Assembly (NCBI GenBank): GCA_037974965.1
Contig: JBBPFI010000006.1
Span: 992,001-1,056,000 of the forward strand
Length of the DNA stretch: 64,000 nt
Origin: Dacryopinax spathularia
Lineage: Eukaryota > Basidiomycota > Dacrymycetes > Dacrymycetales > Dacrymycetaceae
Direction: 5' to 3'
A program made the translations under genes and the position numbers. This document shows positions 1 through 10,687 of the stretch, piece by piece (within the stretch, counting starts at the first letter, position 1; each line of letters starts with the position of its first letter). The notes under the pieces were generated by a model that made no database searches, had not been told where the DNA came from, and was given only the letters and a program-made list of their open reading frames with translations.

Positions 1-272
1 GAGATGTCGGCTGAGGATACGTCCAAGGCCTGTACATGCTGAGCCTGTAGTGCGTTGATAGCGGAATCGATTTCCGCCTGCTGCTGCCCAAAAGGCTGCT
101 GCTGACCGGCAGTTGTTGAGCGACCTAGGTGATGCTGCTGCAGGTACTGCAGCGACATTCCTCCATATCCTCGAGCTGTTCCAGGCTCAGAGGTGTTGGT
201 GTTGTCGTATTGCATTCCCCATTCGGACATTGATTGAGTCCAGGGTCCAGGATTTGAGTTATGGTCGGCCAT
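1..272 (-). CDS. N-terminus of unknown Gln-rich protein (partial, runs off left edge)
   Basis: An open minus-strand frame begins with ATG at 272 (MADHNSNPGPWTQ...) and continues without a stop to the window edge, about 90 residues. It is rich in Gln, Gly and Ser, with a QQQ-containing stretch (TTAGQQQPFGQQQ) and then a segment that could start a helix (AEIDSAINALQAQHVQALD). Low-complexity leaders like this are common in fungal transcription or chromatin proteins, but no domain lies inside the window, so I assign no function. The roughly 400 bp upstream (273-700) are pyrimidine-rich on the coding strand, as expected of a fungal promoter and 5' UTR. Confidence 0.6.
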   Translation of the reverse strand, partial: MADHNSNPGPWTQSMSEWGMQYDNTNTSEPGTARGYGGMSLQYLQQHHLGRSTTAGQQQPFGQQQAEIDSAINALQAQHVQALDVSSADI

Positions 273-3200
273 GTCGACCCAGGATACCGGAGGAGTGCGT
301 GGTCGGAATGTCACCGATCCGGAATCGAAGGTGGGTACTGCCAGTATGCGGGGAAAAGGGATGGACGATGAGGAGGAGGGGAGGGGAGGGTGTTAAGGGT
401 TGTTGGGCGGTACTGTGACGGGGGGAGGAGGGACGGGGCGATGAATGTCCTGCTGACTTGACAGCGACGAGGATACACTGAGAGAGACTGTATGAGTGCG
501 GAAGCTAAACTGTCCTGTCTGAAATAGGGTCAAAGACCAAATTGGGATGCGACAACGGGGGAAGACGCGAGACCGGTGTGGGCCGTGGATGACTGAGCAG
601 GGCTCGAGCTTAGACAGCAACAACAACGAGAGAGAGTAAGAGGGAGGAGAGGAGAGCAAGGTGATTACGAGAGAGTGAGCATGAATCGCAGTAGGGAGAT
701 TTCTGTTAAAGGATGACCAGTGCTCCCCTCTTGAAACGATCTGCCCCCACACGTCGAGAACTGCGACGGGTTCGGTTCGGCCTCCTATTCATCTCCTCCC
801 CCTGGTTACTTATATTCCGCACGGTCATATCAACAGCTGTTGCTGATTGGTCAGGTTCCGTTCAGGGACTAAACAGCAGCAGAAGGATCAATCACGGTCA
901 CTGCGCGGCAAACCCGAATATCATCGAGCTTCGAGCGATATCCTGTGCAACCTTCCTCGTCATCTGCCCTTCCATTCGGATTGCTTCCACATCCGTCAAG
1001 CACAGCCCAATCGCTATCATCTCTCCCCAAAAAATTTAGACATCATTACGCCCAATTCTAGACGGCCAGGCTTCCCCGCCATCAGATACCTTTTCGGCGA
1101 ATGCGATGATTGGAAATTTAACGGAGACAGGAGGCATCATCGGTCCTTAAAAGGAGCAGCGGTCAAAAACGGACGGGTACTTGCCTTAGCGTCCCCAATA
1201 AGGGTCGACCGGTACCGGAGCTCTCCGCAAAGTATTGCGAAGGTCGAAGTATCCGAAAGCGGGCAGATATTCGAGAATATTGGCCTTCACTGCGGATTGC
1301 GTAAAAGGAGTCCGCATGGTATTGGCTCGGCATTCAACCGTGCAGAGCAAATGTGCGAGACGCATCAGACATTCACGTGTCGTCTCCTTGCCTGAAGCAC
1401 TTCTCCTGAAGATGGGTAACCGATAGAGCCTACCATGTGCAACCAGAACCATCAATGAAGATGTTCCCCGGTCCATATGGGCTGCGATAAACGTTGTTGG
1501 GAGCCTCCTGTAGTCAAGAGCCTTTGTGGGGTTGGTTCGTGCATCGCTCTCTGTTCCTTGCCGCCATGCCGACGAAACCGTCGGTAAGTGGACCCCAGAA
1601 AGTGCTCCGCCGGGCGAGCTTCTAGCCACTAGTGGGGATCGGTGAATCCCAGGCGGCACCGGACGACTTCTCTCTGCTCTGACGCGTAGTCACCGTTACT
1701 CCAGTCTAGCAACAGATGAACACCCCGGTTCCGCAATCCGAGACCCGTAGATACACCTCAGAGTTCACGATTGCCGATTAGCCCCGATGATGCGACGAAG
1801 TAAGAGGCATTTAGGGGCAAGATACGTGGAGGATAACGGCAAAAGATGGTTGGGGCGTACTTTCTATAACAGAAAGGTACCTTGTTCATGATAGCACCTT
1901 ATCCACAACCCAACCGCGCGGACGGACAAGTACAGCCTTTACACGTGTGCATCGGAAGACTTCTTGAAAAGATCCAGCTCCCTTGCGCTGGATTCTGGTT
2001 TCCTCAGATGTGCGTGACATCTTAGGAAGTTCCTGTGGCCGTATCCCGTCAACAGAATAACTGTCACCGGAGAAGTCCCGCCGGGAGGATAATAGGCCGC
2101 ATGTCCAAAAGAACGCCGGAGAAGTAGGCCGCTATCCGAATGTTACGCTCGTATTTAGTTTGGCCATCAAACGACTGTCGAGCGTGGTTTGGAAAGCTGG
2201 TGGAGCACAGAAGTACCAAATGCTTCGCTTGATCAAACGGAATAAGGAAGGCAGCAACGGCCGGTGTGGCTTTCTGCGGAAGCCTTCGAAAAGATGGCAG
2301 CACATCAATCCAAAGGCAAGCCCATCATGATGAGGATCCCTCACTTGACAGACCTGCTTTGAGCGCCAAGAATGTGGCATGAGCCCGCCTGAGGGGTGAA
2401 GTAATGACTCCCATTTGTTGCACGGAGGACTGTATGCGCGCCCACAGAACCCGCGGAAGTGTTACCCCATATACATACCGACCTTAGGTGGTCCACCGTG
2501 CCTGTTAATGACATCAGAACGTCCCTTGGAATGGAATAGATTGAGGCGTTGGAAATTGTATGGCTGTGGCGACGGGTGCACAGCTTCGGGCGCGACCATC
2601 GGAATCGAGGTTGGGACGAGCCCCCCTCATTGGTGACGACGGAAGGATGCGGGGTTTCTGCACGTCATTACCACAGCGGTCATGCATCGTCCGAGCAACG
2701 TTCCAATCGAACGGCATGAGGATAGGTTCATTGTCTGGTGGTGCCTAGCAGCGTGATCCAGTATCTTCATTTCCAAGGGGCTCCGAAAAAGGACTGAGCG
2801 CCAGAATAGCCGAGATGGGCGCTTCCTCTGAATTACAGAAGTCGCATGTACGGTCATCAGAGCGACTGATAACGAGTGTACCCACCCAGGAGAGCGGTTT
2901 CTTCTGAAATGTAGCGGTGGCACCATCGCATGCTTCAGATGAAAGCTGGAAAGTGGCCCGAGATGTAGGCGTTCGGGACCCGGCCTTCAGGACGACCAGA
3001 ATGACCGCTCATGCCGTAAGGACTTGCAGGAGAGATTCGAATACATATTTCAGCTTTGCCACAGCATCGAAATGACTTTCTCAGTATTTCTGATGGCGGC
3101 TGGTGTTCTTGTCCGGCCAGCCAGCGAGCGCCATGTGAGGACCACGGCCGGACCGGCGCATCCGACGGTTGAAATTGCTCGCGTGTTTGGCTACCCAATA

Positions 3201-3333
3201 TTCATTGCGCCCTTTCAAAGAGCTATTACAGCGTAAAAGACGAAAGAAAGACCCCTTTGGTATGACGATAAGTAAGGGTAAGGGTATCTGCGGGAAGGAG
3301 AAACGTATATGCGTGAGGAGAAAAAGTGCGTGA
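273..3333. other. 3-kb stretch with no recognisable gene
   Basis: Only short, mutually overlapping ORFs occur. The longest are about 182 codons at 847-1395 (+) and 157 codons at 1186-1659 (-), and they overlap head to head. None shows a family motif I can name. The left 400 bp are probably the promoter of the leftmost gene. The rest may hold decayed genes, UTRs or a non-coding transcript. No terminal repeats were seen. Confidence 0.5.
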
Positions 3334-4144
3334 TCATGTTTGTCGCTTCTTGACGTTCTGTGAGAGCCACTGGAGGCCTTCGAACAGGCCTTCACCGGTC
3401 GTTGCGCAACTGTAGAAGGTATGAGACGGGTGTTAGGCAGACATAGGCCTGAAACGCACCTTGGGTGGACATACCACGACCGGTCACGCATGCGGTGCAG
3501 ACCGAGTTTCTCTGTTACCTCCGCGGGCGACATAGCTGCGGCACAGTAAAGACATGATACGCAGCTGGAACGAGTGAGTTTACGTACCGCTTGGTAGATC
3601 CTGCTTGTTCGCAAACACGAGCAGAAGGCAATCCCTCATTTCCCGGTCCAGCAGAATACGATGCAGCTCCTGCCTCGCCTCGTCTATCCGCTCCCTGTCC
3701 TGGCTATCGACCACAAACACCAACCCTTGCGTGCCCGTATAGTAGTGCCTCCAAAGTGGTCGGATCTTGTCTTGTCCACCGACGTCCCAAACGTTGAACT
3801 TGACATTCTTATATGTTACAGTCTCGACGTTGAAACCGACTGAACAGACCGTTAGTAATTCGACCCCAAAAGGTGTCAGACATACGCACCAGTCGGAATA
3901 GTCGTAACAGACTGGTTCAGCTTCAGCTTGTACAGGATGGCTAGCACATGCATAAGTATATGCGTCCGAAATCACGGAATAGGATGCACGCACTGGTCTT
4001 CCCCGCCGCATCAAGGCCAAGCATGAGCAACCTCATCTCCTTCTTCCCAAACAAGTTCGCTACACAGCACCGGCATCAGACAACCGCACGACTAGCCCGG
4101 TGGCCGCAACGCGTACCCATAGCTTTGGACAGATTGGCGCCCAT
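3334..4144 (-). CDS. ARF1: ADP-ribosylation factor (ARF) small GTPase
   Basis: Six exons give [19 protein letters not shown]..., with P-loop GLDAAGKTT, switch I TIPTVGFNVET, switch [19 protein letters not shown] and SCATTGEG, ending NVKKRQT. This is the normal ARF length of about 180 residues. Gly2 is the myristoylation site and the N-terminal amphipathic helix is present. ARF1 recruits COPI, clathrin adaptors and lipid enzymes to Golgi membranes in its GTP form. The start is fixed by the MG motif at 4144. All five introns are short with canonical ends; several split codons (A|NLFGKK, T|ILYK, V|GFN, S|CAT). The usual DLPGAM is DLPSAM here. The divergent neighbour is the cysteine synthase, separated by a MITE inserted in the shared upstream region. 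Confidence 0.95.
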
Positions 4145-4393
4145 GATGTCGTGGTTGAGTTTGTGATAGCGTATACACAGGATAGCCGGTACCAAGAAGA
4201 GGTAAGAAGAAGTCAAGAGAGCGTGAGCCTCGTCAATGGTGCAGCACACGACCTGGAGGTGTCGAGAAGCAAGGTAAATGCGTTGAGTTCGAACAGAATC
4301 GAAACAGAAGGTCGGGTCGTTGTTGGACGCGTTTGCCTTCGCCTTTCGTGTCAGCAGCGGTTTGAATGCCTCCGCACATGGCATGTCCATAGT

Positions 4394-4618
4394 TATGGAA
4401 AGCGGATAGGGCGAGGTTCAATTCACGCGCGAGGGAAGGGACTTTGCCTCCTTTACTGATGGGGTCCTTAAGAGGACCCCATATTAGAGAGCAAATAGCT
4501 GGGTCCCCGGACCCTAGGAATTTAATTAGACCGAAGTTTGCTTACCTAAGGCGTGGCTGTGCAGAAAAAAAGCGAAGAACTCACTCAATTCTAAAGGTAT
4601 CTTCTTTATTTAAATTAC
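4394..4618 (+). repeat. left terminal inverted repeat of the 717-bp MITE
   Basis: This arm matches the reverse complement of 4880-5104 with scattered single differences and small indels. It includes the shared blocks GAGGTTCAATTCACGCGCGA, TTTGCCTCCTTTA, CCTAGGAATTTAATTAGACC and GCGAAGAACTCACTCAATTC. The extra six bases CATAGT at the outer left end have no partner on the right. Confidence 0.85.
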
Positions 4619-4879
4619 AGCTCAACAATAGGAGCATCTAGTTAATTACTAAAATAAAAATTTAATTATTTAGAGTGATTGCTGACTTAAATATTAGACC
4701 CCAAACCAAAAAATGCGGCTGTGTAGGGTCTTTGGGAGAGACCCTTACGGGTTTGTCTGCCTCTACAGGCCCTCCAAACGTGGCTGTGCCGCTCTCCCCT
4801 ACCCCATAACAAGTGTAATACAACTCAGTTTTATTATCAGTGCATTTTAGAAGAGCATAGAATCACAGAAGAAATTGTC

Positions 4880-5104
4880 TCTAACTTAAATAAAAAAGAT
4901 ACCTGTAGAATTGAGTGAGTTCTTCGCTTTTTTCCTGCACAGCCACGCTTTAGGTAAGCAAATTCCGGTCTAATTAAATTCCTAGGGTCCGGGGAACTAG
5001 CTATTGCTCTATCAATATGGGGTCCTTAAGGGACCCCATCACTAAAGGAGGCAAATCCCCTTCCTTCGCGCGTGAATTGAACCTCGCCCTATCCGCTTTC
5101 CATA
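4880..5104 (-). repeat. right terminal inverted repeat of the 717-bp MITE
   Basis: Reverse complement of the left arm. Its outer end lies only about 80 bp upstream of the cysteine synthase start codon, so the element probably sits in or next to that gene's promoter or 5' UTR. Confidence 0.85.
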
Positions 5105-5185
5105 GCATGTCTTCGGACCCTTTTCATTTCCGACATCACTTCGCACCGGAAAGTCGGAGTGTCGGTCGTCCCGGTCAAACATACC

Positions 5186-6523
5186 ATGTTCGCACGCGCT
5201 CTCCCCACATTATTGAAGCCTTCTCTGCGGAGAGGCTTCACTTCAAAGCCCGTTCAGGGATTCGTGGGTGCGATTGGGAACACTCCGCTCGTTCGTGTTG
5301 TTCTCCTAAAGCCGCGCAAAGCTGACTGACCAAATCCGAACAGATCAAGCTCGACAAGCTCTCGGAGGAGACGGGATGCACAATTCTCGGGAAAGCCGAG
5401 TTCCAGAACCCGGGAGGTAGTGTGAAGGATAGGGCTGCTCTTGGGATCATCTTAGATGCGGAAAAGCGAGGTGCGCTTGCCGTGCTATGCATTGCAACTA
5501 CTGCTGACGGCCTTGCCAGGACTACTGAAGCCCGGAGGAACCGTTGTGGAGGGGACTGCGGGCAACACCGGCATCGGTCTCGCACACGTCTGCCGAGCAA
5601 GAGGCTACAAATGCGTCATCTACATGCCCAACACGCAGGTGTGCAGAGACGACAACGTTGCTATTGACAAAATCTGACATTCGTTTACAGAGTCAAGAGA
5701 AGATTGACCTTCTCCGTATGCTGGGCGCAGAGGTGTACCCTGTCCCTGCTGTGGCCTACGAAAACCCGCAGAACTATAACCACCAAGCGAAACGCCACGC
5801 AGAAAACAACCCCAACTGCGTCTGGACCGATCAGTTCGACAACGCCGCCAACGCTGACGCACATTATCGGACCACCGGCCCCGAGATCTGGACGCAAACG
5901 AGTGGCAACATCGACGGCTTCATCTGCGCTACGGGTACTGGCGGTACGCTGAGCGGTGTGAGCAGATACCTGAAGGAGAATGGGAGGAACGTGCAGACTT
6001 GGCTGGCCGACCCGCCTGGCAGTGTGCTGGACAGCTATATTCGGTCGGGCGGCAAGCTTAAGGAGCGGTCGGGGAGCAGTATCACCGAGGGTGCGGGCGA
6101 TTGGTACTGAACGTGCTAGCGTCTCGTATGCTGATTGTTCGCAGGTATCGGCCAGGGTCGCGTAACGAACAACTTGGCACCTATGATTGAGAAGATGGAC
6201 GGCTCGCTCACAATACCGGATGAGAGGACAATCGAGATGATCTACCGGTTGCTGGATGAAGAGGGGCTGTACATGGGCGCTAGCTCTGCGCTCAATGTTG
6301 TTGCCGCAGTCGAGTTGGCTAAAATCCTGGGCAAGGGTAAGCCTTGGCGACTGCATTCGCTCATCACGTGCTGACTATCGTTTCAGGTAAGACGATTGTC
6401 ACCATCCTTTGCGATGGTGCATACCGGTACCAAACCCGGCTGTTCTCTCGCAAGTGGTTACAGTCGAAGAACCTCGAGTCGGCTATTCCGGATCACTTGC
6501 AGAAATACGTTGTATTACCTTAG
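5186..6523 (+). CDS. cysteine synthase (PLP-dependent, mitochondrial type, Cys12-like)
   Basis: The spliced product starts [22 protein letters not shown], an Arg-rich presequence that suggests mitochondrial import. It then carries AIGNTPL, the PLP-lysine block [11 protein letters not shown], the substrate loop [10 protein letters not shown] and the phosphate-binding [15 protein letters not shown], ending LQKYVVLP. This is the fold II beta-family enzyme that makes cysteine from O-acetylserine (or O-acetylhomoserine) and sulfide. The first intron donor is ambiguous: GTTCGT gives [14 protein letters not shown], which matches the family length, whereas the downstream GTTGTT would add two residues. 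Later introns lie after DAEKRG, after MPNTQ, before IGQGRVTNN and before [10 protein letters not shown]. The MITE ends about 80 bp upstream. Confidence 0.93.
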
Positions 6524-7701
6524 ACTTTGACGAACAAACCAAATGGAGGGAATTTTACACAGTGCTTTACCGAGTTCCGTGCCAGCTGACATAAAAAGCT
6601 GACCAAAAGCAATCATCAAGGATCTTGCCGAGGTTCCCGATATCAAATACGACCGTAAACGCTGCGGTGCATCAGCAACGCATATTTCTGTGGCCTGTTC
6701 CCCCGCGGATATCAACATTCCTCGTGGTCCTCGTGGATATCAGCTGACATCACGAGCGGTATTTTCTGCCGAAGTCATGGTTATCGCGATACGCGGTCGA
6801 TTCTTCAAGAAGCGCCTCGTCGTCGCCCGGGCGCACCAACTCGCGCGTTCACCTGTCGTTCCCGGTGCGCCGATTGGCGGAACCAAGCGCGCGGAACGCT
6901 AATGACATATGCGGGGTTGCTCGGTTGAGAATAGTCACCGACGACAATGACACAGACAATGACGCGGCTTGGGAGTCTAGGCACGTATCCATGAGTCAAG
7001 GAACGTATTCGCTCCCCAACAATGCAGAGTGTGCTGATAACCACGCGTGGGGGAGACCATGACCTTGCGCTGGTTGACAGGTCATGCATGTTTACAATGC
7101 CTGTTTGGGTATGTTGAGGCGCCCAACAAGCTTACTACTGCATAGTCATCTGGGCGAAACTACAACGAGGCCAACCGGCGGCTGGCAGGAACGGGGTTGG
7201 TTTGATTGAGATGATACCGTAATAGGTCTTAGTCGTTGGGTTGGTTTGGTGGGCTGAGAGAGATGCTGACACGCAGTTATGGATTGTGGTTATGTGAGGT
7301 CAGACATAACGGCGCGCGGCGCGGGAGTATAATGCTTACCCGTTGGGCCGGCTTCACCGGCCGAGGCGTGGATGAGGCCGGGTGCATCCTTCCCAGGGGT
7401 GGACCGACCATAGACATCACAAGCTTCAGAGCCCAATGTCACCCCAAATATCCCTTTAGCGCACGTCGCCCAACGGCAACCCACTGCGCATCTCCTCGCT
7501 CCCGACCACCACCTCGAGGCTCAACGCTCAACGCACCTGATACACGCTGCACAAATTCTGAGGCGACGCGCAAGCCCGGTTCTGCGTTCACCTAACAGTA
7601 CTTGTACAGGGGACGCGCACCCCTAGCACAGAAGGCGCCTTGGCCCCTCGCAACCATATCCCCGCCTCAGCGGGTTCACCACTGATCATCAACCAGCGAC
7701 C
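6524..7701. other. intergenic region, no gene seen
   Basis: This holds the 3' end of the cysteine synthase transcript and the promoter of the next gene. Only short conflicting ORFs occur. About 100 bp before the 7702 start the sequence is C-rich. Confidence 0.5.
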
Positions 7702-9172
7702 ATGTCCCTCACCGACTCGTATCCCCCCGCTCTGCGGACACGACCACCGCCGCCAGCGCCCCTCCGGATAGATAAAGCCAACGCGTCCTACGTTCGTGGA
7801 CCCTCGTCGCGGTCCATGTCTAACAGCATGTCGAACAACAGCGGGTTTACCCAGCAGTACTCGTACACTCCCAGGCCTATACACTCGCATCACAACAGCT
7901 CGCGCTCCCCACCCCACTCGCCTCCTCCATCCGCGATGCCTCTGCTTAGCCCGCGTTCGAGCATTGGCAGCGCGCACAGTCCGCCTCCGAACATGGTCAA
8001 TATGCCCAAACCGCCTCCTCCGCGTCAAAGTCCTCAACCTCGGGCGGAGGATCTGGCAGACTTTGAGAAAGCCTGCCGAGACTTTTTCTATCGACAATCC
8101 CAAGAGTCAGGTGCGCACTATCCCCATCACCGTTCGGCGGGCATAGCTGACTTTTCCCCGTAGGCCAGAAGATGAACTCGATCCTGTCAAACCTGCCGCC
8201 ATCTCAACGGGCGCGTTTCACCCGCATACAGGCATCCATTCGAGCTCAATTCCATGCCGATCGCACTCTGGCATTGCAATCTGCCATGCTGGCTCTGCTG
8301 AGTTCCACAACACCTACACACTCTCTGACACCACCTGCACGCGCACGGCCACAGGGCAAGTTAGCACAGAAGGAAAGAGAGGAGAAGCTGTCGGCATTTC
8401 TCCGGGAATGGGGCAAGACGATGGACACACTCCCGGGTGTACGGAACTTCATTGAAGGGCTATACTGCACGCTGCGCCTGATGGCAAAGCCCGAGAAGCA
8501 CGGGGGTGGCGGCGCCCGTCGCGTAGAGTGGGAGCTGGATGATGCCGTCTTTATGGAGTCAGCGTAAGTTGAGCATGTAATGTTCCGGCGAGCGTCGCGG
8601 GCTGACCAGCACATAACAGTGGCGAGGAGTTCATGCACGACGCGATCATCATGCTCAAAGGCGTTCTTGGGTTTTCGGACACGCTTCCCGGGAACGAGTC
8701 AAATACTTCCGTCTCATCGCTGGTGGACATTGCACTTCCGCCCCCACCCATCCTCGGTCGTTCCCGGTCGTCCTCTGACCCTTTCACGGACCCTTCTACC
8801 CCACCCCTCACGACCTCTCCTGACCCTTCGATACACCTGAATATGCAACCCCGGCCACCTGGCGCAATATCACATGGGCGCTTGTGGATCTCGCCTGCCG
8901 AGCTTACCAACCCCAGCATAACCGGTTTGCTGGCCCTGTTCCCTGCGCAGATTAAGCGCTCCGCTGGCGCTCCGAGGTTCCGGCTGCCGACGCCGGAGAG
9001 AAAGCGAGATGTGGAGGCTCTCGCAGCGGCACCCGGCGACCAGGTCGACGACGAATGGATCTCGCTCGCAACCGGTCGGTTGAGGTTGACCAGCCAACTG
9101 CGGCGACCTGGGTGGAGAGGCGGGATTATGTTCCGCTTCTTGCAGTGGCTTTCTTCGCTCTTCGGAGCTTGA
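7702..9172 (+). CDS. conserved hypothetical, Pro/Ser-rich N-terminus with helical core
   Basis: Three exons (7702-8110, 8164-8563, 8620-9172) have canonical introns and give about 450 residues. The N-terminal 110 residues are disordered and rich in Pro, Ser and His. A charged helical segment follows (DLADFEKACRDFFYRQ...NSILSNLPPSQRARFTRIQ), then a core ending GVRNFIEGLYCTLRLMAK. A second Pro/Ser linker leads to a C-terminal domain with WISPAELTNPS and a short hydrophobic tail (MFRFLQWLSSLFGA). I do not recognise a named family. The consistent splicing and codon use support a real gene, perhaps fungal-specific. The hydrophobic end could be an amphipathic membrane contact, which is inference. 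Confidence 0.8.
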
Positions 9173-9848
9173 GGAATTCACGGAGCATATATGCGCACGC
9201 GTGAGCCGACACGTTCTCCTTCTGTATCTGTTTTGGGACATATCTTTCGAGTGAACTTGTACAATACCGACTGACCTGGAGCGAAGCGGGACTTCCAAGA
9301 CTGTTGTTCTGGATCGATTCTTATACCTCTGTTATGAACGCCTGCGTTGATCTGTATGAATAGAATGAACAGGAAATATCCGTCTGATGATTCACGTGCT
9401 TCACTGTCCCCGACCTTCTGGTGTATACTCCGATCGAACCTCCGATCTGCCAGCGTGAGATAAAGATGAGACATCGATTGCCTTCTCTGGCGATCCTGCT
9501 TCTTGAAAACAAGGTTTTGTTCCGCGCGCCTGTATGGGTGCGTTTCTTTCCGAAAAAGGAAGACTCAGGCACGTCTCACTCTTTCGTCTGGTCACGTCTC
9601 TTTTCGATCGCGACGCGCGGTCTCTGGAGCGACGCGTCACTTGGCCAGGAGATGAACGCGTCCATGGCCCGTGCGTTTGCTCTGGACCTTCCCTGGCTAT
9701 AAGAACCTCGAGCGGCTCTTTCCTCGATCATCCTTTCTTTTCGCTCCACCACCGTCGCTCAAGGTCACTCCACAGCTCCGGCGCATACACGACCCAAACA
9801 ACCACTTCGCCTTACCATACGTTCATTCCCTAATACTACCAAACGACG
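9173..9848. other. intergenic region and hydrophobin promoter
   Basis: No credible gene. It holds one copy of the palindrome GCATATATGC at 9184-9193, just after the upstream stop codon, and a TATA-like box before the hydrophobin. Confidence 0.5.
9698..9703 (+). promoter_or_regulatory. candidate TATA box of hydrophobin gene
   Basis: TATAAG occurs about 145 bp before the hydrophobin ATG, followed by a C/T-rich leader. Hydrophobins are usually strongly and conditionally expressed from TATA-containing promoters. Position and sequence fit, but there is no direct evidence of use. Confidence 0.35.
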
Positions 9849-10307
9849 ATGCACGCCTTCAACACACTCCTCACTCTCCCCCTCGTCCTCCTCACCGCCG
9901 TCCTCCCCACGCTCGCCTCGCCCACCCTCCACCCGAGGCTGCACGCCGTCGCCCCTCGCGAGTTCGAGTACCACCACCACACGCATACACGTGCCTTCGA
10001 GGCTGCCCCGACCGCCGCCGCTGCCGCTCCGCCCACCAAGCGCAACCCGATCGGCGACTGCAACGTCGCCGGCCAGCACTGCTGCAACTCTGCGGTGAGC
10101 CACAACTCGTCCACCGCCAACCTCCTCGGTGGCCTGCTGGGGTCCAACATCCTCCCGGACAGCAACATGCTCGTCGGCCTCGAGTGCACCCCGCTCGCTC
10201 CTATCCTCGCTGCTTCGGGCCAGTGCACGGGTACGATGGTCTGCTGCAGCGGCGACCAGCACTACGACGGGCTTATCAACATTGGCTGCAGCCCGATCTC
10301 GCTCTAG
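9849..10307 (+). CDS. class I hydrophobin
   Basis: A single-exon ORF of 152 residues. The N-terminus MHAFNTLLTLPLVLLTAVLPTLAS is a clear secretion signal. A His/Ala/Pro-rich spacer of about 45 residues follows (with HHHTHT), and a KR pair at the end of PPTKR could be a processing site. The mature domain has the eight-cysteine pattern C-X6-CC, long loop, C-X12-C-X5-CC-X13-C, with the last Cys in GCSPISL. Long spacing between cysteines and class I hydropathy fit basidiomycete hydrophobins, which assemble into amphipathic rodlet films on hyphae and spores. An N-glycosylation site (NSS) sits in the first loop. The His-rich pre-domain is longer than in most hydrophobins. Confidence 0.93.
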   Translation: MHAFNTLLTLPLVLLTAVLPTLASPTLHPRLHAVAPREFEYHHHTHTRAFEAAPTAAAAAPPTKRNPIGDCNVAGQHCCNSAVSHNSSTANLLGGLLGSNILPDSNMLVGLECTPLAPILAASGQCTGTMVCCSGDQHYDGLINIGCSPISL

Positions 10308-10489
10308 ACGCGTTCTTCGACGTGTTTCGTGGCAGGACAGGCGCATACATGTAGCTCCCCGGCTTTGTACCATGGTTTGTAAGAGTATCAGGAGGGAGTG
10401 TTCTTTAGACAGGAGGTGTGCATTGGCTGTATCCGTACTGTACAACAGACAAAATCCCATTCGTTTCGTTTCCAGTAATTATGATTTGC

Positions 10490-10499
10490 GCATATATGC
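10490..10499. repeat. palindrome GCATATATGC followed by a second half-site
   Basis: An exact copy of the recurrent palindrome, followed immediately by GCGCATATA. It lies between the convergent hydrophobin and Ser/Pro-rich genes, probably in the hydrophobin 3' UTR or spacer. Confidence 0.6.
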
Positions 10500-10687
10500 G
10501 CATATACAGGCAGCGTTGGTCAAAGGGCGTTCGGTTACAGCCTAAGCCTAAGGGTATGCTTTGGGATTGCTTCGTACAAATACTATACAAATGCGAGAGA
10601 GATGGGCATAGGGAATAGTCATAAGATCATGAAGTCATAAACGTCATAAACGTCCAGAGCCGCTCATCGTCTCCACGGTTATGCTCC

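Larger units (their letters stand above)
4381..5111. mobile_element. 717-bp inverted-repeat MITE with 7-bp flanking duplication
   Basis: The arms at about 4394-4618 and 4880-5104 are near-perfect reverse complements for about 225 bp (outer ends TATGGAAAGCGGATAGGG / CCCTATCCGCTTTCCATA). Flanks share GCATGTC at 4381-4387 and 5105-5111, a likely target duplication. A TA flank is an alternative reading. Each arm holds smaller hairpins, for example ATGGGGTCCTTAAG...GGACCCCAT near 4460 and GGGTCCCCGGACCC near 4502. The centre (about 4620-4880) is AT-rich, unlike the GC-rich host DNA, and has no credible ORF. This is a non-autonomous DNA transposon. A 7-8 bp duplication would favour hAT-like or a related family, but the superfamily is uncertain. 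Confidence 0.85.

Noticed and set aside
1186-1659. Minus frame with a segment faintly like acyltransferase beta strands (SLMVLVAHGRLYRLPIF)
   Set aside because: Similarity is only by eye, no catalytic motif is present and neighbouring exons could not be found.
4415-4425. GGTTCAATTC resembling a tRNA T-loop
   Set aside because: It is part of the MITE inverted repeat; no acceptor stem, D arm or anticodon arm pairs around it.
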